DNA of 64,000 nucleotides from Aquiflexum balticum DSM 16537 (GTDB lineage Bacteria > Bacteroidota > Bacteroidia > Cytophagales > Cyclobacteriaceae): the NCBI RefSeq assembly GCF_900176595.1, contig NZ_LT838813.1:4172001-4236000 (forward strand). Direction: 5' to 3'. Below, one piece after another: positions 18,580 to 28,090 of this stretch. A model generated the notes under the pieces. The model saw only the letters and a program-made list of their open reading frames with translations, searched no databases and was not told where the DNA came from. The first letter of the stretch is position 1, and each line of letters begins with the position of its first letter. The position numbers and the translations under genes are program-made.

Positions 18580-19353
18580 TTAATCATTTAGTCTTCTATT
18601 GATTTCGGAAATCCACAAATCAATTGGTTCACCTGTTTTGACAGTTGCTCCGGCGGGAGGAATTTGTTTTACGATTGTTCCTTCAGGAACAGTATCCGTT
18701 TCCACATAATTGATATTTCCCATTCTAAGTCCTGAACCTATGATCAAAAACTCCGCATCGATATTATCCAAACCTATGATATTGGGAACTTCCAGAATCT
18801 GATTACCCAATCCATCACCTACGACAAGATCAATCTGAGAGCCTTTCGGAACCTCAAATCCTTCCGGAATATTTCTTCCTCTGTATTTTTGTTCCAAAAC
18901 CACATTGATTCCTATATCGGGCACATAAATAATCTCACCCCTTATCAAGCCTATGTTCCCGAGAATTTCCTGGGCATTTTTCAAGAGACTGTTTACAAGG
19001 TTAGGCATTTTTATTAAAGGCGCATTTTTAGAATTCAATGTGACATAAATTTTTCTGCCACTTTTGACTGTACTTCCGGGATTTGGGATCTGCTTTAAAA
19101 CAGTGAGAGGCTTAAGCTCTGCATTGAATCCACTATCCAAGGTAACTTCAAAATTCAAGTCTCTTGCTGATAAGTACGATTGAAGTTCACTGTATTCAAA
19201 TCCTTCCAAGTCAGGAACAGTAACAGATTGTCCATGATTTGTATATGAAGGAAGATAAATTTTCAGAAATAAGACTGTTAATAAAAACACAATACCTATT
19301 ATCAGTGCAATATGTACGGTGATTTTTTTCAATGATGTCTTAAAATTCCCCAT
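18580..19353 (-). CDS. Membrane-anchored PASTA domain protein
   Basis: This 257-residue protein has one N-terminal membrane helix (about 10-32, ITVHIALIIGIVFLLTVLFL) and three PASTA domains (about 40-110, 112-180, 187-252). Each domain carries the V/M-P-(D/N)-L-x-G-type opening (VTVPDLEG, IKMPNLVN, LEVPNIIG) and Q-x-P-x-x-G-x-x-V-x-x-G endings. PASTA domains bind peptidoglycan or muropeptides in kinases and PBPs, but no kinase or transpeptidase domain is attached here, which is a known stand-alone form in Bacteroidota. It is the first gene of the operon running to 16420. A periplasmic cell-wall-related role is inferred. Confidence 0.9.
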   Translation of the reverse strand: MGNFKTSLKKITVHIALIIGIVFLLTVLFLKIYLPSYTNHGQSVTVPDLEGFEYSELQSYLSARDLNFEVTLDSGFNAELKPLTVLKQIPNPGSTVKSGRKIYVTLNSKNAPLIKMPNLVNSLLKNAQEILGNIGLIRGEIIYVPDIGINVVLEQKYRGRNIPEGFEVPKGSQIDLVVGDGLGNQILEVPNIIGLDNIDAEFLIIGSGLRMGNINYVETDTVPEGTIVKQIPPAGATVKTGEPIDLWISEINRRLND

Positions 19354-19437
19354 GGAGTGATTGTCTTAAGTAAACTAACGTATAAAGGTAAAATTATATT
19401 TGTTTTTTGAAGAACAAAATTCATGATTTGGGATTAA

Positions 19438-19484
19438 TAAAAAAACAGCCTAAAGGTGATTTTCAAGCCACCAATGAGGCTGTT
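19438..19484 (-). terminator. Terminator after the M43 protease gene
   Basis: ACAGCCT (19445-19451) pairs with AGGCTGT (19477-19483), with an inner GGTG/CACC pairing. On the minus strand the stem is followed by a T-run. It sits about 30 nt after the protease stop and closes the mrp-nifU-protease operon. Confidence 0.85.
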
Positions 19485-19511
19485 CCATAAATTTCCCGGG
19501 ATTGTTATTTC

Positions 19512-22500
19512 CTAATTGATGAATAATTTTTTTGTAGCAGTTATTGTGCTGCTTGTTATTTTTACAATAAACAGACCCTTTGAAAACTGTTGGGTTGTAA
19601 AGGTATAGGTTTGGTTTAAAGTATTGGGATAATTCACATCATGTACAAGTGCTCCGGTAGAAGAATATATCTGAATATTCACATTCTCATAGGATTCTAG
19701 ATTGAACACCAGGTTAAAGAAATCATTTGCTGGATTTGGGTATAAAACTGTATTTCCCAAACCTGGATCCACAGGTTCTGCATTTGCTGAAAGAAACAGT
19801 TCTATATTGTCCAAATATATGGGGCCATTATTCTCATCTCCATTTTCTATTACAAATGCCAACCTTGTTTGGGTTCTGTTAGGTCCTGCAAAATCTGTTA
19901 GGTTAACAAAGTCGCGAACATATTCAGATCTGTTGTTAGGATTGGCTTCAGCGGCCTGAACAGTAGTAATTTCGGCACCTGTTTTTCTGAAGACTTCTGT
20001 ATAGGAGACCCCGGCATTACTACTCGCATAAACTTTCAATACAGTATTGGGACTAAGAACACCTGCGGCCCTATCAAAAAACACACTGGCCTGCCTGCTT
20101 TTGTTTAATGCAAATATTGGAGTTCCCAGCCAATAACTATTGTTTCTGAGAGTCGTCTCCAATTTTATAACACCGGATCCCACATTGCCGGTTTGAAGGG
20201 ATTCAATAAACCATGCTTCGGAATTTTCTTCTGGATTGATACTTATCCATGGACTAAGTGAAGAAGAATCGTCAAACTTATTTCTCCAAGGAGATCTATC
20301 GAGTTCTGCATCCAGATAAACATACCTGACCAGGTTAATAACTCCTCTGGGATTTTGATCAAAACTGGGATAAGTTAAAGTATAATCCAATTTATTTAAT
20401 CCCAAATTAGTTGATTTAGGCAAAGAAATATTTGTTGTTTCCCCTGGTAACAAATCAGTTCCTCTTGCAATAAAATTTTGGGAGGATCCATTTCTGATTC
20501 GATTGAATATAAAACCTGAAATGGGCAGATTACCGGTATTTGTCATGGAAATATTTTCACTTTCATGAGCATTATTGGCAATGGGAGAGGGGGTAACCAA
20601 TTCCGAAATCACAACACTGTATAGGAATTTCTCTTCACTTAAAATTTCAATATCCTTGAGATAAACATTGTTTCCGAAACCGTTAACAGCAACAAAAGCA
20701 ATTCTGACATTGGATTGTCCGGCGTATGCGCTCAGGTTTACAACTTCTCTTCTAAACTGAGATTGTGAATTAGGAATAAATTCATCCGCAATCGGAGGGG
20801 AAGTTTGAAGAAAATCAACATCTTTATCATAGGGGGCACTTACCAAATCAAAGGTGTTTCCACAATCAGTCGAAACTGCGATCAACAAAAAGTCACCAAA
20901 TCCTTCGGCATTATATGGGCCATAGGATAGGTTAAAGGTAAGTTGTGGATTACTTATATCGGTTAAATCAAATTGTGGAGAAATCAGGTAATCCTGTTCT
21001 CCAGGTGCTTCGTATTCAAAATTCCGTATAAACAAAGCCTTTTGTCTTGATCCATCAATCGTCAATTCTGTTTCTTCCCAAGTAAAGCTTTCATCTGGAT
21101 TTTGTATTTCCCAAATTTGATCAAACTGATTAAAATCAAATGTATATGGCAAGACTACTGATGGCTGTATAACTGGAGTCGAAGAAAAGGTATTGTTATT
21201 TGGATTTGGGTCCATTTCACCATTAACCAGAACAATTTCGGCTTCAAAATTATTTCCAATCGGATTTAAAGTTATCGGGTCAAACAAAACAATTTCAGAC
21301 TCGCCACTATTTATATCAATAGAAAATGTTCTTGATTGAAGTAAAGTCCCGTTGTTTTTTATTTCCATTGAAACAGAAGTAACTCTATTGCTTCCAAAAT
21401 TCAATATTTCAAATTGAGGAATAACATTCAGATCACATATGAAATTCTGAGGATTCAAGGTTCTCTCTATACCAAGGTCATTGGGACTTAAAACAGGTAC
21501 AAAAGTCGCTCTTCCGTTAACCAAAGATGCCCTTCTAGGACTTTCTTCCAATACCACGTCCATTCTTTCTACCTGTCCTAAGGTGAAAATATTCATACAT
21601 GCATCAGCTGTATAATCCATGTAATTCTCGTTCATATCCTTTGAATCACATGTAAATCTTGGATTATTGATTCGACATACGGTGTTAGAACCGTTCTGAA
21701 GGGGGGTATCGGCTACAAAATCATCTACTTCACAACCACCGTCACCCCATATATGTCTCAATCCAAAAAAATGTCCGGCTTCATGGGTTGCTGTCCTTCC
21801 TTTTGATCCGGAAACTGCATTTCCGCCTTCTCCAAAATATCGATAATCAACCCAAATCCCATCTATTTCTCTAGGCCATGGATTATTTGACCATCCCGGT
21901 AAGCTTGAAACAGGAGGGGAGGCTATTCCCAAAAAGGGTGAGGTAAATGGCAAAACCCAAATATTAAAATATTCTTCCGGTGGCCAAAAAGATATTGAAC
22001 CTACCTGCAGGAGGTCATTCGGGCTGTAACTGGTTTTAGGTCCCACTACTCTGTTGATTCCGTCTGTAGGAAAACCTCTTTGATCTTGTTTGGCAAGAAC
22101 AAATTCAATATTGGCATCCGCAGCAAATGGAAGGAATTCTTCAGATGTAAGATTTCTATCTGCATTCTGCCTTCGGAAATCTTCATTCATTATCCTGATT
22201 TGCGCTTCGATTTGGGATAGGGGGATATTGGCCCCCTGACCTATGCTGGTTCCATTATGAATCACATGAACTACTACCGGAATTAACCTGACTTCGTTCT
22301 GTTTTCTCTGAAAAGCCTGAGGACGTTTTCTTTTTTCCTCAAGGCTACTTTTCATCCAGGATTCAAAATATTCTTTACTTCCCCTGATCCCCAATTTCTC
22401 CTCCTGCATCTTTTCAAAGATGACAGTTCCACATTTTTCATCATGCTGATGTTGGTAGGTTTTTCCAAAAAAATTCTGGGAATGAGAAAACTGGCCGGCA

Positions 22501-22559
22501 AAAACAAAAAACAGGAAAAGAAAATATCCAGTTCCTGAAATATAACCTCTATTATTCAT
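19512..22559 (-). CDS. M43 family (cytophagalysin/pappalysin-type) secreted zinc metalloprotease, T9SS cargo
   Basis: This is a 1,015-residue secreted endopeptidase. An N-terminal signal (FLFLFFVFAGQFSHSQ) precedes a propeptide and an M43 catalytic domain. The extended metzincin zinc site is HEAGHFFGLRH (259-269, three His and catalytic Glu260). Cys-rich M43 features follow (GGCEVDDFVADTP, FTCDSKDMNENYMDY with the Met-turn). The remainder holds beta-sandwich domains of the cleaved-adhesin/MAM-like kind (QYLISPQFDLTD-type). The end is a type A T9SS sorting domain (VLYPNPANDFFNLVF ... GLFIVKI). It starts 10 nt after the NifU-like gene, so a secreted protease shares a transcript with iron-sulfur assembly genes, an odd but probably incidental pairing. 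Confidence 0.93.
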   Translation of the reverse strand: MNNRGYISGTGYFLFLFFVFAGQFSHSQNFFGKTYQHQHDEKCGTVIFEKMQEEKLGIRGSKEYFESWMKSSLEEKRKRPQAFQRKQNEVRLIPVVVHVIHNGTSIGQGANIPLSQIEAQIRIMNEDFRRQNADRNLTSEEFLPFAADANIEFVLAKQDQRGFPTDGINRVVGPKTSYSPNDLLQVGSISFWPPEEYFNIWVLPFTSPFLGIASPPVSSLPGWSNNPWPREIDGIWVDYRYFGEGGNAVSGSKGRTATHEAGHFFGLRHIWGDGGCEVDDFVADTPLQNGSNTVCRINNPRFTCDSKDMNENYMDYTADACMNIFTLGQVERMDVVLEESPRRASLVNGRATFVPVLSPNDLGIERTLNPQNFICDLNVIPQFEILNFGSNRVTSVSMEIKNNGTLLQSRTFSIDINSGESEIVLFDPITLNPIGNNFEAEIVLVNGEMDPNPNNNTFSSTPVIQPSVVLPYTFDFNQFDQIWEIQNPDESFTWEETELTIDGSRQKALFIRNFEYEAPGEQDYLISPQFDLTDISNPQLTFNLSYGPYNAEGFGDFLLIAVSTDCGNTFDLVSAPYDKDVDFLQTSPPIADEFIPNSQSQFRREVVNLSAYAGQSNVRIAFVAVNGFGNNVYLKDIEILSEEKFLYSVVISELVTPSPIANNAHESENISMTNTGNLPISGFIFNRIRNGSSQNFIARGTDLLPGETTNISLPKSTNLGLNKLDYTLTYPSFDQNPRGVINLVRYVYLDAELDRSPWRNKFDDSSSLSPWISINPEENSEAWFIESLQTGNVGSGVIKLETTLRNNSYWLGTPIFALNKSRQASVFFDRAAGVLSPNTVLKVYASSNAGVSYTEVFRKTGAEITTVQAAEANPNNRSEYVRDFVNLTDFAGPNRTQTRLAFVIENGDENNGPIYLDNIELFLSANAEPVDPGLGNTVLYPNPANDFFNLVFNLESYENVNIQIYSSTGALVHDVNYPNTLNQTYTFTTQQFSKGLFIVKITSSTITATKKLFIN

Positions 22560-22569
22560 TCCTTATTTA

Positions 22570-22818
22570 TTAGGCGATTACTACATTGACTGCTTCAACT
22601 TTGGTGATTTCGGGTATTGCTCTTTTTATGGCCTCTTCAACTCCTGCCTTTAAGGTCATGGTGGACATAGGGCAGGAACTACAGGTTCCGGTCAATTCTA
22701 ACCTTACTACCATGTCTTCGGTTATTTCAACAATCTTTACATTTCCGCCATCAGCTTCCAAATACGGCCTTATACTATCAAGTGCCAATTCTACTTTATC
22801 AATCATTGTAGACCCCAT
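22570..22818 (-). CDS. NifU-like C-terminal domain protein (Fe-S scaffold)
   Basis: This 82-residue protein consists of a NifU C-terminal (Nfu) domain only. It has IRPYLEADGGNVKIVEI and the conserved CSSCPMS motif (Cys46, Cys49), whose cysteines hold a [4Fe-4S] cluster shared between subunits. Nfu proteins receive clusters and hand them to target enzymes. It lies 9 nt downstream of the mrp-family ATPase, a common Bacteroidota pairing and a sensible functional one, since both act as Fe-S carriers. The start used is the first ATG (MGSTMIDKVE); an internal ATG four codons on is possible. Confidence 0.93.
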   Translation of the reverse strand: MGSTMIDKVELALDSIRPYLEADGGNVKIVEITEDMVVRLELTGTCSSCPMSTMTLKAGVEEAIKRAIPEITKVEAVNVVIA

Positions 22819-22827
22819 TTCTATTTA

Positions 22828-23919
22828 TCAATTAATTTGTACAATTTGAGTTTTATTTTTTTCCGCATTTCTGATAGCAATCTGTCTTGCCACTGATTCA
22901 GCCAAAGAGGTATACGCATTTTCAGTAATGCCGGATTTAAAAAAGGCAGGAAAACCACTGTCCCCACTTTCGCGGATACTTTGAACTATTGGTATTTCGC
23001 CCAAAAAAGGCACATCAAACCTTTCTGCTAACCTTTTTCCGCCTTCTTTACCAAATAAAAAATATTTACTATCAGGCAATTCTTCCGGGGTAAAGTAAGC
23101 CATATTTTCAATAACTCCTAAAACAGGCACATTTATTTGAGGTTGCCTGAACATGGTTAAACCCTTGGTAGCATCTCCCAAGGCTACTTTTTGTGGAGTA
23201 GTTACAATTACAACACCTGTTACAGGTACCGTTTGAACCATGGTCAAGTGGATATCGGATGTTCCCGGGGGTAAATCAATCAACAGGTAATCCAACTCAC
23301 CCCAATCCACATCTCCGATAAATTGTTTTAAAGCAGAACTTGCCATTGGACCTCTCCAGACTACTGCAGAATCCGCGGGAGTTAAAAAACCTATGGACAT
23401 TAATTTGACTCCATATTGTTCGACCGGAATAATAATATTTTTACCATCTACCTGCTTGATACTTGGTTGCTCTGCCTCAACATTGAACATCATAGGAATG
23501 GAGGGGCCAGAAATATCCGCATCTATAAGTCCAACTTTTGCACCCATTTTGGATAATGCCACCGCTAGGTTTGTTGCTGTTGTGGATTTACCTACGCCTC
23601 CTTTACCCGAAGCTATCGCAATGATATTCTTTACATTCGTAAGCAAAGGGGTATTGGACCTGCTACTGGTTACATTGGAAGTCATTGTAATATCCAACTC
23701 AATGTTTTTTCCAAAATCTTCTTTCAGAACTTCGATGCAATTGTTTTTTATAACCTCTTTCAGCGGACATGCGGGTGTAGTCAAAACGACCTTAAAGCTT
23801 ATTTCCCTGTCTTTGATCTCAAGATTTTGAATCATCCCAAGTGTGACCAAGTCTTTTTTGAGGTCAGGATCTTCTACTCTGGATAAAGCTTTTAATATAT
23901 TTTCTTCTGTTAATGTCAT
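22828..23919 (-). CDS. apbC: Mrp/ApbC (NBP35-type) iron-sulfur carrier P-loop ATPase
   Basis: This 363-residue protein has an N-terminal MIP18/DUF59 domain (about 1-80, VEDPDLKKDLVTLGMI and TTPACP). A P-loop domain follows with the deviant Walker A SGKGGVGKST (104-113), an A'-type IDADISGPSIP and LIDLPPGTSD. ApbC/Mrp proteins bind and transfer [4Fe-4S] clusters in an ATP-dependent way. The usual CxxC near the C-terminus of many homologues is not obvious here; Cys51 in the N-terminal domain is present. It is the first gene of the minus-strand operon with NifU and the M43 protease, and is divergent from dnaG across a 183-bp shared upstream region. Confidence 0.92.
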   Translation of the reverse strand: MTLTEENILKALSRVEDPDLKKDLVTLGMIQNLEIKDREISFKVVLTTPACPLKEVIKNNCIEVLKEDFGKNIELDITMTSNVTSSRSNTPLLTNVKNIIAIASGKGGVGKSTTATNLAVALSKMGAKVGLIDADISGPSIPMMFNVEAEQPSIKQVDGKNIIIPVEQYGVKLMSIGFLTPADSAVVWRGPMASSALKQFIGDVDWGELDYLLIDLPPGTSDIHLTMVQTVPVTGVVIVTTPQKVALGDATKGLTMFRQPQINVPVLGVIENMAYFTPEELPDSKYFLFGKEGGKRLAERFDVPFLGEIPIVQSIRESGDSGFPAFFKSGITENAYTSLAESVARQIAIRNAEKNKTQIVQIN

Positions 23920-24102
23920 TGGTAATTTTTGAATTCCACTGCAAATTAGTTTATAATTATTCTAAATGGAAAAAGATTGTTGTTTAATGATTGATATTTC
24001 CGCTATTGTTCAACTTTCTACCGAGGCAAAAAGTTTCAGAATCTATTATACCCAATATTTGCAGGAATACTTTTTATCTTTGGATTCCCAATACTCAAAA
24101 AA

Positions 24103-26040
24103 GTGATCAATAGAAGCACCACCGAGAAAGTCAAAGAAAGAGCAGATATAGAAGATGTAGTCAATGACTACGTGCCACTTAAAAAGAAAGGCCAAAACCT
24201 TTGGGCCTGTTGTCCTTTTCATAATGAAAGCACACCATCTTTTTCTGTTTCTCCGGCCAAACAGATTTACAAATGTTTTGGCTGTGGAAAAGCGGGAGAT
24301 CCCATTCAGTTTGTTATGGATATTGAGGGCATTGGATTCAATGAAGCTATCAGACATTTGGCCCAGAAATACGGAATTGAAATTGAGGAAGAAAAGCAAG
24401 AATCCCCTGAGGCTATTCAGGCTTATAATGAGCGGGAAAGTCTATATATTATATTGAATTTTGCCAAGGATTTTTTTCGCAATAATCTCACTACTGAGGA
24501 AGGGCGTGCCATTGGTCTCAGTTATTTTAAGGAAAGAGGATTCAACCAATCCATTATTGATAAATTTGATTTGGGATATGCTCTTGACGGTTGGGATAAT
24601 CTTTTGAAAGCCGGAAAACAAGCCGGACATTCCGAAGAGTTATTGCTAAAGGCCGGGTTGATTTTACAAAAAGAAGGGGATGAAAAGAGGCTTTATGATA
24701 GATTTAGGGGCAGGGTTACTTTTACAATCCATAATTTAGGTGGTAAGCCTATCGGATTCGGCGCAAGGATTTTAACCCAGGATAAAAAACAGCCAAAATA
24801 TATCAATTCTCCGGAAACCGAGGTGTATCATAAAGGTGATACATTATACGGTATTTTTCAGGCAAAAAAATCAATCCGGGAAAAAGACAACTGTTATCTT
24901 GTAGAGGGATATACTGACGTAATTTCCATGCATTTGGCAGGAATAGAAAACGTGGTGGCTTCATCCGGAACTTCTCTAACTGAAAATCAGATCAAGCTCA
25001 TAAAAAGGTTTACAGATAATGTGACCGTTCTCTTCGATGGAGATGCTGCAGGAATCAAAGCCTCTCTTCGTGGAATTGATATGATTTTGGAGGGTGGACT
25101 GAATGTTAAAGCTGTAGTTTTTCCTCAGGGCGAAGATCCTGACAGCTATTCCAGAAAGGTAGGCTCAAAAGAATTTTCAGATTATCTGATTGAGAAAGCG
25201 CAGGATTTTATAGCATTCAAAATTGGACTGTATGCTGATGAAGCTGGTAAAGACCCTATTAAACAAGCTGATCTTATTAAACAGATAGTCAGTAGCTTAT
25301 CAAAAATTCCTGATCCTATCATCCGTACAGTTTATGTACGACAATCTGCATCTTTATTGGATATTGATGAGGATATTATTTTAACTGAGCTGAATAAGAT
25401 TTTCATCAAAGGAGAAAAGGATAAATTTTTTAAGGATCAAAGAGAGAACTCTGTAGAAACAAAAATAGAGGATATTCTACCAACTAAGGAGACTGCTTTG
25501 CCGGATAGTTCACTGATTTACATTCAGGAAAGGGAAATGATGCGGCTATTAGTTACTTATGGTTTTGAAATGGTTTCTGAAAAAACATCCGCTTGTGAAT
25601 ATATGTTGCAAGAAACAGCTGAGTTAAGCTTTGAAACTCCGGTGTTTAAAAAGATTCTGCAACTGTACCAAACCGCATTGTCTGGTGGGTTTATGCCTCA
25701 GCCTGATTTTTTTATGAGCACTGAAGATCAAGAGGTGAAAAAAGAAATAATTTCCATGATCACACGCAAATATGAGCTTTCCACTCTCTGGGAAAGCAGG
25801 CATCAGATTTTTACCTACCATGAAGCAGATGACTTGGCCAAAACCATTTATGACAGTGTTTTACATTTAAAGAAGCGGGTGATTAAAAAGCTGTTGCAGG
25901 AAGCAAAGTATAAAATCAAAGAAGCTGAAGATCAAAAACTCGGAATCGAATCTGTCTCCGAAAGGCTGAAGATTTACATGGAATTGAAAAAATTTCAAGT
26001 TGAAATAGATAAGCAACTGGGAATAGTCGTTAGTTATTGA
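24103..26040 (+). CDS. dnaG: DNA primase
   Basis: This 645-residue enzyme makes RNA primers for replication. The N-terminal CHC2 zinc finger (WACCPFHNESTPSFSVSP, then YKCFGCGKAGD) is followed by the catalytic core and Toprim motifs (VEGYTDVISMH; VLFDGDAAGIKAS). The C-terminal helicase-interacting part is diverged, as usual for Bacteroidota. The only reasonable start is a GTG at 24103 (VINRSTTEKVKERADIEDVV), since no in-frame ATG lies upstream before stops. A perfect TATCTTTG, matching the Bacteroidota -7 consensus, lies at 24075-24082, but a well-spaced -33 TTTG is not evident. It is divergent from the apbC operon. Confidence 0.96.
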   Translation: MINRSTTEKVKERADIEDVVNDYVPLKKKGQNLWACCPFHNESTPSFSVSPAKQIYKCFGCGKAGDPIQFVMDIEGIGFNEAIRHLAQKYGIEIEEEKQESPEAIQAYNERESLYIILNFAKDFFRNNLTTEEGRAIGLSYFKERGFNQSIIDKFDLGYALDGWDNLLKAGKQAGHSEELLLKAGLILQKEGDEKRLYDRFRGRVTFTIHNLGGKPIGFGARILTQDKKQPKYINSPETEVYHKGDTLYGIFQAKKSIREKDNCYLVEGYTDVISMHLAGIENVVASSGTSLTENQIKLIKRFTDNVTVLFDGDAAGIKASLRGIDMILEGGLNVKAVVFPQGEDPDSYSRKVGSKEFSDYLIEKAQDFIAFKIGLYADEAGKDPIKQADLIKQIVSSLSKIPDPIIRTVYVRQSASLLDIDEDIILTELNKIFIKGEKDKFFKDQRENSVETKIEDILPTKETALPDSSLIYIQEREMMRLLVTYGFEMVSEKTSACEYMLQETAELSFETPVFKKILQLYQTALSGGFMPQPDFFMSTEDQEVKKEIISMITRKYELSTLWESRHQIFTYHEADDLAKTIYDSVLHLKKRVIKKLLQEAKYKIKEAEDQKLGIESVSERLKIYMELKKFQVEIDKQLGIVVSY

Positions 26041-26066
26041 CCCAAACTTTAATTGGCAAATTCCTG

Positions 26067-26094
26067 TTTTGTAAACCAAAGGGTTGTAATTTTG
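26067..26094 (+). promoter_or_regulatory. Possible promoter of the ribBA operon
   Basis: TAATTTTG (26087-26094) matches the Bacteroidota -7 consensus TAnnTTTG. A TTTTG lies at 26067-26071, but with only about 15 nt spacing (19-20 is usual). No FMN riboswitch is seen in the 84-bp gap before ribBA. Confidence 0.35.
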
Positions 26095-26124
26095 GCCATA
26101 TATAAATGGATTCAGAAATAAATT

Positions 26125-27348
26125 ATGTCAAAAAATATTGATCTTAACACTATAGAAGAAGCTATAGAAGCCATAAAAAACGGTGAAGTAATCATTGTTG
26201 TAGATGACGAGGATAGGGAGAATGAAGGCGATTTTGTTTGTGCTGCAGAGAAAGTCACGCCGGAAATAGTGAATTTTATGGCGACTCATGGCAGAGGTTT
26301 GATTTGTGCGCCATTGATTGAAGATAGGTGTGATCAATTGGGGCTTCAGTTGATGGTAGGGAATAATACTGCAACTTTTGAAACACCCTTTACAGTTTCG
26401 GTTGATTTGATCGGTCATGGCTGTACGACAGGAATTTCTGCAAGTGACAGGGCCAAAACCATCAAAGCTCTGGTAGATGATTCCATTCACCCGGATGAAC
26501 TGGGTAAACCGGGCCATATTTTTCCCCTAAAAGCAAAACGAGGCGGAGTTTTAAGACGTGCTGGCCACACGGAGGCAGCCATTGATTTTGCAAGGCTAGC
26601 GGGATTGTCTCCAGCAGGTGTATTGGTAGAAATCATGAATGAAGACGGTACTATGGCGAGGCTCCCTGACCTTGTGGAAGTAGCCAAAAGATTCGATCTC
26701 AAACTGGTTTCAATTAAAGATTTAATTGCTTATAGGTTAAAAAAAGAAAGCCTCATCAAAAGGGAGATTGGGGTTGAGTTACCTACTACTTGGGGTGATT
26801 TTGATTTGATAGCATTTCGTCAAACCAATACGGAAGATATTCATTTGGCTTTAATAAAAGGGAAATGGGATATCAATGATGAAGTAATGGTAAGAGTGCA
26901 TTCTTCTTGTGTTACGGGTGATATATTTGGCAGCTGTAGATGTGACTGTGGACCTCAACTGCATACTGCAATGCAAATGGTAGAAAAAGAAGGTAGGGGA
27001 GTTGTCTTGTATATGAATCAGGAAGGAAGAGGTATTGGCTTGCTCAACAAGCTTAAAGCCTATAAATTACAGGAACAGGGAATGGATACCGTTCAGGCCA
27101 ATATTGCTTTAGGATTACCTATGGATAAGAGAGATTATGGGGTAGGGGCACAAATACTCCGGGATCTTGGAGTGAGTAAGATAAGGCTGATCTCAAACAA
27201 TCCGACTAAAAGAGTAGGTCTTTTGGGTTATGGACTTGAAATTGTGGAACAAATCCCAATTGAGATTGCTCCAAATCCCCATAATGAAAAATACCTTTCT
27301 ACAAAAAGGGATAAAATGGGACATACCATTCTTAAAAATCTTAAATAA
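26125..27348 (+). CDS. ribBA: Bifunctional DHBP synthase / GTP cyclohydrolase II (riboflavin synthesis)
   Basis: This 407-residue fusion performs the first steps of both riboflavin branches. The RibB domain (1 to about 205) has [12 protein letters not shown] and [16 protein letters not shown] and converts ribulose 5-phosphate to 3,4-dihydroxy-2-butanone 4-phosphate. The RibA domain (about 210-407) has the zinc site [24 protein letters not shown] and the [10 protein letters not shown] loop, and opens GTP to the diaminopyrimidine. Both active sites look complete and length is standard. It follows dnaG by 84 bp and probably leads an operon with the exported unknown and surE. Confidence 0.97.
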   Translation: MSKNIDLNTIEEAIEAIKNGEVIIVVDDEDRENEGDFVCAAEKVTPEIVNFMATHGRGLICAPLIEDRCDQLGLQLMVGNNTATFETPFTVSVDLIGHGCTTGISASDRAKTIKALVDDSIHPDELGKPGHIFPLKAKRGGVLRRAGHTEAAIDFARLAGLSPAGVLVEIMNEDGTMARLPDLVEVAKRFDLKLVSIKDLIAYRLKKESLIKREIGVELPTTWGDFDLIAFRQTNTEDIHLALIKGKWDINDEVMVRVHSSCVTGDIFGSCRCDCGPQLHTAMQMVEKEGRGVVLYMNQEGRGIGLLNKLKAYKLQEQGMDTVQANIALGLPMDKRDYGVGAQILRDLGVSKIRLISNNPTKRVGLLGYGLEIVEQIPIEIAPNPHNEKYLSTKRDKMGHTILKNLK

Positions 27349-27449
27349 TCATCCAAAAGATTTTCGGACAGAAAAATGTTATTCAATTAAAAATAGGATC
27401 AACCAATTCCAATCAGTATCCGTTATTGAATTTAAAAAAAAACAACAAT

Positions 27450-28085
27450 ATGAAAAAAATACAGCTAATAGCCTTTTTCATATTTTTATTCAACTTGGAA
27501 TCTTTTTCCCAAAATGGTCAATTCCCTTCACAAGTATGGCACAAAGGCCAAATTGTAACACCGAGCGGACAGGTTTATCAAGGGTTGGTCAAATATGATT
27601 TAGAGAGCAATATCGTTCAAATCCAACAAAATGGTATAGAGACTTTTGGGGCTTCAAATGTTCTGGAATTTGAGATTTTTGATGAGCAATATGGTGGCAT
27701 ACGAAATTTTTATTCCCTACCATATTCCTTAACAGGGGATTATGAAACCCCTATTTTCTTTGAAATCCTGACTGAAGGAGAAGATATCATTCTATTGTGC
27801 AGAGAATATATTACAACGGACAACAGAAATATGGGCATGTATGGCCCAATGGCAATGAATCCTTTATGGGGTCCACAATTCGGCGGGGCTTATAGGCTTG
27901 CTTTCAATTACTACTTTCTTAAGGGAGGTCAAATCCAAAGGTACACTCAGAAGAAAAAAGAACTTTTGGATGTTTTTGCTGATCGCTCTGATGAAGTCGA
28001 ATTGTTTATGCGAAAAAACCGACTTTCTCATGACAAAAGAGGTGACCTGCTTCGCATAACAGCTTATTATAATCAAATCAAATAA
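27450..28085 (+). CDS. Exported protein of unknown function
   Basis: I do not recognise a named family. The start is the ATG at 27450, directly ahead of a signal peptide (MKKIQLIAFFIFLFNLESFSQ); an earlier TTG at 27426 would put a poor extension in front. The mature part of about 190 residues is beta-rich (GQIVTPSGQVYQGLVKYDLE, ITTDNRNMGMYGPMAMNP) with a basic helical C-terminus (QKKKELLDVFADRSDEVELFMRKN). No cysteines or catalytic motif stand out. It sits between ribBA and surE with 5 nt to surE, so it is likely co-transcribed. It is probably periplasmic, since no lipobox, anchor or sorting domain is visible. Confidence 0.8.
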   Translation: MKKIQLIAFFIFLFNLESFSQNGQFPSQVWHKGQIVTPSGQVYQGLVKYDLESNIVQIQQNGIETFGASNVLEFEIFDEQYGGIRNFYSLPYSLTGDYETPIFFEILTEGEDIILLCREYITTDNRNMGMYGPMAMNPLWGPQFGGAYRLAFNYYFLKGGQIQRYTQKKKELLDVFADRSDEVELFMRKNRLSHDKRGDLLRITAYYNQIK

Positions 28086-28090
28086 TTTTT

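Noticed and set aside
26041-26124. FMN riboswitch before ribBA
   Set aside because: The 84-bp gap is too short for the element and lacks its conserved sequence blocks.
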